Origin: Glebionis coronaria | Lineage: Eukaryota; Streptophyta; Magnoliopsida; Asterales; Asteraceae | Assembly (NCBI GenBank): GCA_025667525.1 | Contig: CM046878.1 | Coordinates: 401,629,275 to 401,693,274, forward strand | DNA length: 64,000 nt | Reading direction: 5' to 3' | Shown: in pieces, positions 56,879-64,000 of the stretch | Layout of the letters: every line of letters starts with the position of its first letter | How positions within the stretch are numbered: position 1 is the stretch's first letter | The notes under the pieces: generated by a model | Told to the model about the DNA's origin: nothing | The model's database searches: none | The model's input: only the letters and a program-made list of their open reading frames with translations | Made by a program: the position numbers and the translations under genes

Positions 56879-57330
56879 ATTTGAATATAATAGATAGTAT
56901 TTAAAAAAATATGTGACTATTAAATATCATAAATCCTTCGCGCAATACACTATCGCTTTGCACAAGATCTTATAAGTATCTAAGAGCGTTAGGTGTCGTA
57001 ATGCCCCAACGATGTTGGTCAGCCGTTGTTGGGCGTTACGATACCGGAGTCGGACGAAAGCCAGCGGCGGTGGGGGTTGTTTTTTTTTAATTTCATCCCC
57101 GTGGTCATTCATAGTTTCAGTTTTGCCAACCCAGTTCAAATATTTACAAAATACCCCTTGTCTAAAGGTAACTTTTTAAAAAAATATATAAAATAACCGC
57201 CTCTAGCGGATACTTAAAAAAATTCATTTTTACCCACATACTAATATAAACCAAATCATAAACTTTTTTCTATCAAACTTATCCTTTTAATTAGCAAAAA
57301 ATAAATCCCGACTTCCCTTAAGATGGTTTC
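56879..57330. other. Flank with a possible Harbinger-type terminus
   Basis: AAGAGCGTTAGGTGTCGTAATGCCCC at about 56,981-57,006 resembles, from memory, terminal repeats of PIF/Harbinger elements that precede SANT/Myb-like ORFs. No matching end was found on the right. Confidence 0.35.
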
Positions 57331-58795
57331 GTTAATATGATGAACGAGGCTGGTGTCGGAAACCCTTCGACTCAAAATCCACCCTTTCTCGGCTTTACTT
57401 CGATGGAAGCATTTCAACCAAAGTTGTCAGGATCCCGGTCCTGATATTAGGATCTTACGATTTTTATGATACTGCAAAATAAAAACAATCAAGATCATAC
57501 ATAGGATCTTTGCAAGCTTGAGATCTTACAGGATCCGGATCCTGACCATAAGATCTTTGATCTGTTATGATCCGATCTTAAATTTCTTGGACCACAAACT
57601 AAAAAATTACAAATTTATTGGTCGAGTCATGTAGAATTAAAAAAACAACATTCTAATCTCTTAAACATTTCATAATTATAATTTAGGACAATATTTTTAT
57701 GAAACACTTATATATTTTTATGTTAATGATATATAAAAATTTGTAGATTTGCATAATATTACAAAAACTAATAAGAAAGTAACATTATAGTGATATCTTA
57801 AGATCTCGATCCGATCTTACAATTCTGATCTTGCAATGACGAAAATGATCCATAATAGGATCTCGATCTTAAGAACCTTGATTTCTACAACAACAACAAG
57901 AACAACAACAAGCTTTCCTTCGGTGGCAACAATCATAAGCCATGAGCACATTCCAAGATCCACCGTCATTCACATATCAAATCGATGAACACACCCAACA
58001 AATTGATTCGCCGAGAAAAAAGGTACTCGAAAAAAGAAAATGACAAAAAAGGAAAAAATGGTGTCGATGATGAGCCAATTGCATCGGGCCGTTGGCTACC
58101 GATCGAAGAAGAATTGCTAGCATCGTCTTACATCGCCGTTTTGGAAGATAACAATGTCGGACGAAGTCAAAAAGGTGATACGTTTTGGATTCGAGTACGA
58201 GTTCAACTCAAAGAATATCCAACAATGTACAGAGGATATGGTAACTAACAAATGACATACTTTGAATCCAATTGCCAAAATTTTAACACCGCTTTCAAAG
58301 GGGCAAAACGTATGGGGAAAAGTGGCGAGAACGATGTGTATGTGATGAAAGGGGCTCACTCAGTTTACCATGAAGAGCATTGTGGGATCTCGTTTACTCA
58401 AGAAGACGCTTAAGTGGTTTTGCGATTTCATAGCAAATGAGGCACACCAGAGCCTATTTCCTAGGGCTACCCAAGAGACTCTATTCGGCCATGATGCAAG
58501 ACCACGCTCGGTCGGCAGTCCGACGCCACGACGAGCACCGGTGGAAGTAATCCCTCGTCCCAATTCGGGGAGTTACTGGAGCTAGAACTTCATCTCAAAC
58601 GGGAAGCCGCCGAAAGAGTTTTCGAGGCCTAAACCGAAAAAGACCGCACGCTCGTGTGTTTAGAGGAGTTCGGTTTTTAACTACATCCACTCGGGATTTA
58701 GACGACGACGATACCTATTGGATTAAGAAGAAAAACAACTTATCAAGCTAAAATGAGTCGAGATTTGGGTGAAGATAACGGGACCGGGCCGTTTT
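57331..58795 (+). pseudogene. PIF/Harbinger-associated SANT/Myb-like gene, broken
   Basis: The N-terminal piece (57,331-57,418: NPSTQNPPFLGFTSMEAFQ) is separated from the rest by a 462-bp MITE. The core reads RWLPIEEELLASSYIAVLEDNNVG.. QKGDTFWIRV (58,087-58,210), the trihelix/SANT-like domain of Harbinger ORF1 and NAM-associated proteins. Later pieces in shifted frames read LHLKREAAERVFEA (58,590) and a ..TRDLDDDDTYWI block (58,690-58,720). Harbinger ORF1 proteins bind DNA and help bring the transposase to element ends. Several frameshifts and stops make this a fossil. Confidence 0.72.
57419..57880. mobile_element. hAT-like MITE, 462 bp, inside the SANT-like gene
   Basis: The ends are imperfect inverted repeats (CAAAGTTGTCAGGATC at the left, CAAGGTTCTTAAGATCG read inward from the right). 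Flanks ATTTCAAC (57,411-57,418) and ATTTCTAC (57,881-57,888) form an 8-bp duplication with one mismatch, the length typical of hAT. The interior is rich in GATCTTA/GGATC words and has no ORF. Confidence 0.7.
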
Positions 58796-59216
58796 AATTT
58801 TTTTCATAATTTTTTTTAATCCGGTATGGTTTTTTTTTTATTATCGTAATGTTTTTTTTTAATTCGTAATGTAATTTGTATTTTTAGTTTATTAATGAAA
58901 TGGGTAATTTGTTTAAAGATTGAAAGAATTGTTGAGGGGTTTTATAAAGAAAAAAAAGTTGTGTTGATTGATGTTATTAACTTATGGGAAGTAATTTGCA
59001 CATTTCATAAAATGATTAACACACTCAAAATGTGTGTATATTAACATGTGTACCTTTTTATTAAGTAGTGTAAGAACTTTTAACACAAACATTAAAAGTA
59101 AAAATGTCAACACACATTCTGAGTGTCATGCTGAGACTGTATTTTTTTGACTAACAATGTTATTCGAGTGTTATTACACGTAGTTACCTAACATAGTAAT
59201 TGAATTAAGGGCAAGG
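58796..59216. other. AT-rich intergenic sequence
   Basis: Poly-T tracts; no gene seen. Near 59,040-59,130 ACACATT/AATGTGTG words occur in both orientations. Confidence 0.45.
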
Positions 59217-59780
59217 TTATAAAGACCCCCTAAACCCCCCATCTATACCCTCCTGATTTTTTATTTTTTTATATTTTTTTATTTTATAATTTTAGTTTGT
59301 TATAAAATTGTGAAACAGAAAATACGGAAAAAAAAATAAAGTTTAGTAAGTTAAAACTGTTAAAATGACAAAAATATATAACAAAAACTGGTAAAAAATC
59401 TGTGTCTTGAAAATGAGAAAGAGACAAAAAGTAAACAAACAATTTACTTTTTATCCTTTTTTATGGGCCAGGAGGGTATATAAATTAGCACCTTGAATTA
59501 ATTAGTTGGGTGCTACTATATGTACCCCTCCGGCCCATTAAAAAAGGACAAAAAGTACACTGTTTGTGTACTTTTTGTCCCCCTGTCATTTTCTGGACAG
59601 TGTTTTTATCAGTTTTTATTCCGTATTTTTGTCAGTTTAACAGTTTTAACCTGTTAAACTTTATTTTTTTCATCCCGTATTTTCTGTTTCACAGTCTTAT
59701 AATAAAACCAAAATTATAAAAAAAATAAAAAAATTCAAAATTTAGGAGGATTATGTATAGGGTTTTAGGGGTCTATATAA
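59217..59780. mobile_element. Fold-back (long inverted repeat) MITE-like element, about 564 bp
   Basis: Left arm 59,217 to about 59,497 and right arm about 59,513-59,780 are reverse complements over most of their length. The termini are TTATAAAGACCCCC and GGGGTCTATATAA; the arm interiors share GACAAAAAGTA...TACTTTTT and CTTTTTTA.TGGGCC. The centre is AGCACC-TTGAATTAATTAGTTG-GGTGCT. No ORF is present. Transcription through it would give a long hairpin RNA. Confidence 0.8.
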
Positions 59781-59784
59781 ATTA
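59771..59784 (+). promoter_or_regulatory. TATA-like element upstream of the CCCH gene
   Basis: GTCTATATAAATTA is formed by the right terminus of the fold-back element and its flank. A CT-rich tract follows about 95-150 bp downstream. It is the best TATA candidate for the gene at 60,702, but the transcription start is not known. Confidence 0.4.
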
Positions 59785-59874
59785 GTCATCGTTTGTGTTT
59801 CTAGGTCAGGTCAATAATTTTTCTTGACATATATCATCAAACATCACAATAGGAGAGAGGTCCAAGAGAGGTTA

Positions 59875-59931
59875 AAATATCTCTCTATCTCTCACTCTCT
59901 CTCCATCTTTCTCTCTCCCACTTACTCACTA
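59875..59931 (+). promoter_or_regulatory. CT-rich (GAGA-type) tract upstream of the CCCH gene
   Basis: Repeated CTCTCTAT/CTCTCTCC words. Such pyrimidine tracts are common at plant transcription starts and 5' leaders. Confidence 0.5.
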
Positions 59932-60701
59932 AAATCAACATTACAAAAGTACTGTTTAGGTGCTTTGTAATTATTAGTCTGAAAATCAACCTCCTTGATT
60001 GCAGAGTAGATTGCAGAGTAGCAGGAGCAGCAGTAACTACTACAAAGCAAATTGATTGTTCTACTTCTGCCTCACCACTTTATATACCAATTAACCTTCA
60101 CACTTTGAAAATCCACTTTCATGATCAGTTTCAGTAACTTCACCTTTAGATTTCTTTCCTCTCATCATCATCATCATAATCTCAGCGCCAGAAGTAAACA
60201 CTGACCTTTTTTCTTTCATGAGTAAGTGATTTCTTTTCTCTTCATGGAATAATAATACTTCTAGAGAGAGAAAATCTAGAGAGAGTGAGTAAAAGCATGT
60301 AATGGTTTCTTGCTTTTTCTTGATCAACTTTTTTTTGTCAATTTTTCTAGTGTTGTATACTTTCTTTTTGCTGAAAAAAATCAACCAACGAATGCAAAAG
60401 ATGAAAAGAGTAAAGAAACCATCTTTATTCGAAAGCTTTTCCAAAATCTCATTTTTACATGAATTTTAACCATCCTTTTCTTTGTTTTTTTCAACTTAAA
60501 CCTAAAAAATGCAAGCTTTTCTCAATGGGTATTTCCCAAATTAACTTTATTTATATGGGTTTTGCAAATTAAGAGTCTTTATTAAATATGGATTTTATTT
60601 TCTTTCAAACTTTGAAGTTGTTTTTTTCTTTATATTTTGCTTCCCGTACAGGAACAACAAGAAGACATTAATTCAATACAAGAATATTCACAAAACAAAC
60701 C
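59932..60701 (+). other. Probable 5' leader of the CCCH gene with an intron acceptor
   Basis: TATTTTGCTTCCCGTACAG|GAACAACAAG gives a strong plant splice acceptor at 60,651, 51 nt before the ATG, so the leader probably contains an intron. The donor could not be chosen with confidence. The antisense open frame at 60,091-60,444 looks fortuitous. Confidence 0.5.
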
Positions 60702-63220
60702 ATGGATTCATATGAAGCAACAAGAGTGGTGTTCACAAGGATCCAGAACCTAGATCCTGAGTATGCTTCGAAAATAATGGGTCTTTTATTAATCCAAGAT
60801 CATGGTGAAAAAGAAATGATACGTTTAGCTTTTGGCCCAGAGTCATTGGTTCACTCAGTGATTCACAAAGCACGTAAAGAACTCGGTATCCCTTCAGCCA
60901 ACTCGCCGTCGTCAACGCCGTCATCTCCGTCGTCACCGTCACCTTTTTCCCGCCAAAACTCTTCCAACTCAACTACTTCACGTCTGATAAACAACGGTGC
61001 TACTAACATACCATCACCGTTAAGTATACCAAGCCTGTCATCTTCATGGAGTGAAGATACCCATCATTTGAACTCCGCGGCGCCGCCTTTTTACGGCAGC
61101 GCCGCCGAGCCTGATTTGCTTGACGAGTTGCATATTCAGGACCAGCTTTCATTTCTTAATGATGGGTCGCCGCCTTTTTATCCTGATTTGGTGTCGCCCA
61201 ACGGGAGTGGTGAGGTTTTTTCACCATGGGGTGGCGCCGCCGCCGGTGGGCCTTATAGAAGGAGTGCTTCTGTGAATGATGTGTTATTGGGTGGTGGTGA
61301 TGATGGGTGGAAGCCATGTTTGTATTTTGCCAAAGGGTATTGTAAGAATGGTGCAAGCTGTAGGTTTACTCATGGTAATGGTGGTGAAGCTGATATGGCG
61401 GCTAATGTTATGGAACAATGTCAAGAGCTGCTTAGATCTAAATCAGCACATCAACAAAGGTTGCTGTTGGCGGCTGCGGCTGCTGCTGCTGCTGGTTCGC
61501 CTGCGAATTTTCCCTTTCCGAATAGCCCGAAATCCATGGATTTCCTACTTCGACAACAATCCGAAAGCCCCCGGTAAGGAAAAATACTAAACAAAATTAT
61601 GTCACATGTATGCTGACAAATGACAATCTTGTTTAGTACCGAGTTTTATTTATGTTTTTTTTTTAATGTAGAATGGCTGCGGCTGCTGCAGCGGCTTTGA
61701 TGATGGGTGAGGATATGAACAAATTCGGGCGTTCGAGAAATGATTTCCCAATGGGGATGTTGAACCCGGGTTCGAGACAAATTTACTTAACTTTTCCGGC
61801 TGATAGTACATTTCGGGAAGAAGATGTTTCTAACTACTTCAGGTGGCGATATCAAGATTTTGATGGTTAAGTTTCATACTAAGGAATAAGTGGAATGTTT
61901 GTTTAATAAACATTGTTTTTGTGTTGTGTTTTGTAGCATGTATGGACCTGTTCAAGATGTTCGGATCCCATACCAACAAAAGCGGATGTTTGGATTTGTG
62001 ACTTTTGTTTACGCCGAAACTGTGAAGCTTATACTTGCGAAAGGGAACCCACATTTTGTGTGCGACGCTCGTGTGCTTGTGAAACCGTACAAAGAGAAGG
62101 GTAAAGTTCCTGATAAGTATAGAAAGCACAATCAGCAGCAAATGGAGCGTGGTGACTTCTCTTGTGGTAGCCCCACGGGGTTTGACTCTCGTGATCCTTT
62201 CGATCTCGGTATGTTCTTATGAAACACACAACCCATTAGATCTTTATTTACAAGTCTGTTATGTTAATTGTTTGTGAATATTAGGGGCGAGGATGTTGTT
62301 CAACAGTCAGGATTTACTGTGGAGGAAGAAGTTGGAGGAGCAAGCAGATTTACAACACGCTGTTGAGCTTCAGAACCGTAGGCTCATGGATCTACAACTT
62401 CTTGACGTGAAAAGGAGTCATCACCACCGTGCCCTCTCAACCGGTGCAGCCATTCCCTCACCAACTTGTTACTCTCCAAGTTATCTGAACCGCTCGGTTT
62501 TTGCTTCCAATAACAGCAGCAGCTCTAGTCCTGATTCAGGTAACTACAACTTTTTAACCGTTGATAAAAAAGAAACTAGTTTGCTCATAATGGTTTAACG
62601 AATTGATGTGTGTTTGTTTCTTGTTTGCAGAGGATGGTTTGATGTCGAAAATGGGCACTCCTGTAAACATCAATGTTGATGAGCCATTTGAGGCAATTTT
62701 AAGCCTCAAGAAAGATGAGGAATCATTGGATCTTAAAGATGAAAATATCAATGGAAAATCAAGCCCTCATAATGATGAAGAAAAAATTGATTTGCCAGAA
62801 AGGTATAAAATAAATGCAATCATACTATATCAAGAAACATCATGATTTTCCTTGAACTAGTTCAACTTTCTAAATTCGAGTATCATTGTAGTTTGGAGCA
62901 CAATCTGCCTGATAATCTTTTTGCTTCACCGAAAGCGTCAGGAGGATACCGAACCGTTTTCTCAAATGATGATAATGCCCCAGTTTCTTCTGCCCTGTTT
63001 TCAAGCACCAATAGTAACTTGATCACCTCACCTTTGCTTCCTGCTGCTTCGACGTTAGACATGGCTTCATTGAAATCATGTTACTTTCAGTTTCCTAGGT
63101 ACAGTTTAGGGTCGATTTTTTTGCTATATTTAAAGGAGAGTTAATCGACTCAGTTGTAGTTAACAACATTGGTTGTCTTTGTCCAGGTTTCCTTCGGATC
63201 ATGGTGCCATCGGAATGTAG
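60702..63220 (+). CDS. CCCH zinc-finger and RRM protein (660 aa, seven coding exons)
   Basis: Exons: 60,702-61,573; 61,672-61,842; 61,937-62,208; 62,285-62,539; 62,631-62,802; 62,892-63,098; 63,187-63,220. All introns are GT-AG and the joined length is 1,983 nt, a whole number of codons. The N-terminal 65 residues ([15 protein letters not shown]... KIMGLLL... PESLVHSVI) are a family-specific block that resembles an MLLE/PABC helix set, which is my inference. A Ser/Pro-rich linker follows. The zinc finger is C-X7-C-X5-C-X3-H (Cys206, Cys214, Cys220, His224). An RRM spans about 327-405 with RNP2-like IYLTFP and RNP1-like RMFGFVTF. A helical [16 protein letters not shown] segment follows, and the protein ends HGAIGM. 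This is the plant AtC3H46/C3H53-type family, with likely cytoplasmic or nuclear RNA binding in mRNA control; the exact target is unknown. No defect was seen. Confidence 0.93.
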
Positions 63221-63254
63221 TCGTTAGTTGTGTATTTAACTTCCTTAGCTTAGG

Positions 63255-63347
63255 TAACCTCATTTTTTACTTCTAATTCTAAATTAGCGGCCTTTTTGGG
63301 GCTTTCTATATTTCGTTTAATGTTGTGCATTGTTGTTTATTTTACAG
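63255..63347 (+). other. Probable 3'-UTR intron of the CCCH gene
   Basis: CTTAG|GTAACCTC at the left and GTTTATTTTACAG|GAAG at the right. The stop codon ends 34 nt upstream of the junction, closer than the roughly 50-55 nt that usually triggers nonsense-mediated decay. Confidence 0.5.
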
Positions 63348-64000
63348 GAAGAAGATAAATATATACTACTATGTAACAACAAAGAATACTCGCGTGAGAT
63401 CCTTAGTTAAATCGTCACCACCAATAACCGCTGCCTCAACCGCCATTTATCACCACCGAAGATACTACTTACTACCATACAAAAAATATATAGGTAAAAA
63501 AAAATGAAGTAAAGGGTGTTTTGCATCCACCACCAGTTACCATCTTGTACTCTTTTTCATCATTTAGTTGAACTAAAGATACCATTGTAACAAACTTGTC
63601 ATAAGATAAAGAAAAAAGTCTAGAAAAAGAAGTCAAAAAGTATGTAGCAGTGAATCTAAGGGTGGAAATTTACAGTCTTACCTTTGGGTGTAGTGTGTTT
63701 GTGTTAGAAAAAGCAGGAGAGCATGTGATGTGTGTTGTACAGGTTGCTGAAAGAAGTGATGAAGAAAAGGACAAATTTGTAAAATCACATGTGGGGTTGG
63801 CTAAATATAGTAGATTAATTTTTAGTGTCAAAAAAGTAGAAAAAGAAATGGTTTTGTTTATACCATGACTAGTTAATGTTATTAGTATTATTTTATGTAT
63901 GTATGTATACAAATCACTCTCATGATCATGCTATAAATTAAGACATGATAATGAAGAAATGACAAACAGAACAAAGGGTTTTATTTATTGTTTTTGGTTC
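63348..64000 (+). other. 3' UTR and downstream sequence of the CCCH gene
   Basis: No further gene is evident. Several TTTGT/TGTAA-rich stretches near 63,590-63,605 could hold the poly(A) site. Small frames at 63,650-63,868 show no recognisable domain. Confidence 0.45.

Noticed and set aside
58360..58585. Overlapping frames on both strands in the SANT-like relic taken as genes
   Set aside because: The plus-strand frame overlaps the relic in a shifted frame and the minus-strand one is its shadow; neither has domain support.
60091..60444. Antisense 117-codon frame upstream of the CCCH gene
   Set aside because: Low-complexity Lys/Phe-rich translation of the CT/AT-rich leader; no domain and no promoter context.
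61156..61356. Antisense His-rich open frame across the CCCH gene
   Set aside because: It is the shadow of Gly/Asp/Val codons in exon 1 and has no independent support.

Overview
This window is nuclear DNA of a flowering plant. Spliceosomal introns, a plant-type CCCH/RRM gene and dense LTR retrotransposons show this directly. The retroelement proteins look most like those I know from the daisy family (Asteraceae), but that placement is from memory and was not searched. About 55 kb of the 64 kb is transposable element. One host gene is confidently present, at the right end.

Left part (1-11.7 kb): a decayed minus-strand Ty1/Copia element (1-6601, its 3' LTR lies off the left edge) sits in or next to a decayed plus-strand Copia element (about 6602-9300). 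AT-rich sequence follows, with a small PIF/Harbinger transposase relic near 11.0-11.2 kb.

Centre (11,706-51,094): a three-level nest in which every junction has a matching 5-bp target-site duplication. (1) A minus-strand chromodomain Gypsy element (Tekay/Del-like) carries 2,991-bp LTRs and TSD GCAAT. (2) Inside its right-hand LTR is a plus-strand Athila-like Gypsy element (20,288-48,364) with about 3.75-kb LTRs and TSD TGCAC. (3) Inside that element's 5' LTR is a minus-strand Copia element (21,731-33,716) with two 526-bp LTRs that I count as differing at 6 positions, and TSD AATTT. This youngest element has gag broken only by one stop codon, an open 1,211-codon pol, and an open 1,023-codon third ORF in the position where some Copia elements carry an envelope-like ORF. 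About fifty copies of a short AGCGYTGACA-like motif are scattered through its LTRs, spacers and all its reading frames.

Right part (51.1-64 kb): a probable non-autonomous LTR element (about 51,583-56,873) has a methionine-tRNA primer site but no pol. It carries a broken non-retroviral ORF of the 'putative plant transposon protein' type. Next is a broken PIF/Harbinger-associated SANT/Myb-like gene interrupted by a 462-bp hAT-like MITE, then a 0.56-kb fold-back element, then a complete seven-coding-exon CCCH zinc-finger/RRM protein gene (60,702-63,220, 660 aa).

The observations most worth following are the dispersed motif and third ORF of the young Copia element, intron-like gaps in the gag of the Tekay-like element, extra polypurine tracts in the Athila-like element, and the fold-back element whose edge supplies a TATA-like sequence upstream of the CCCH gene.
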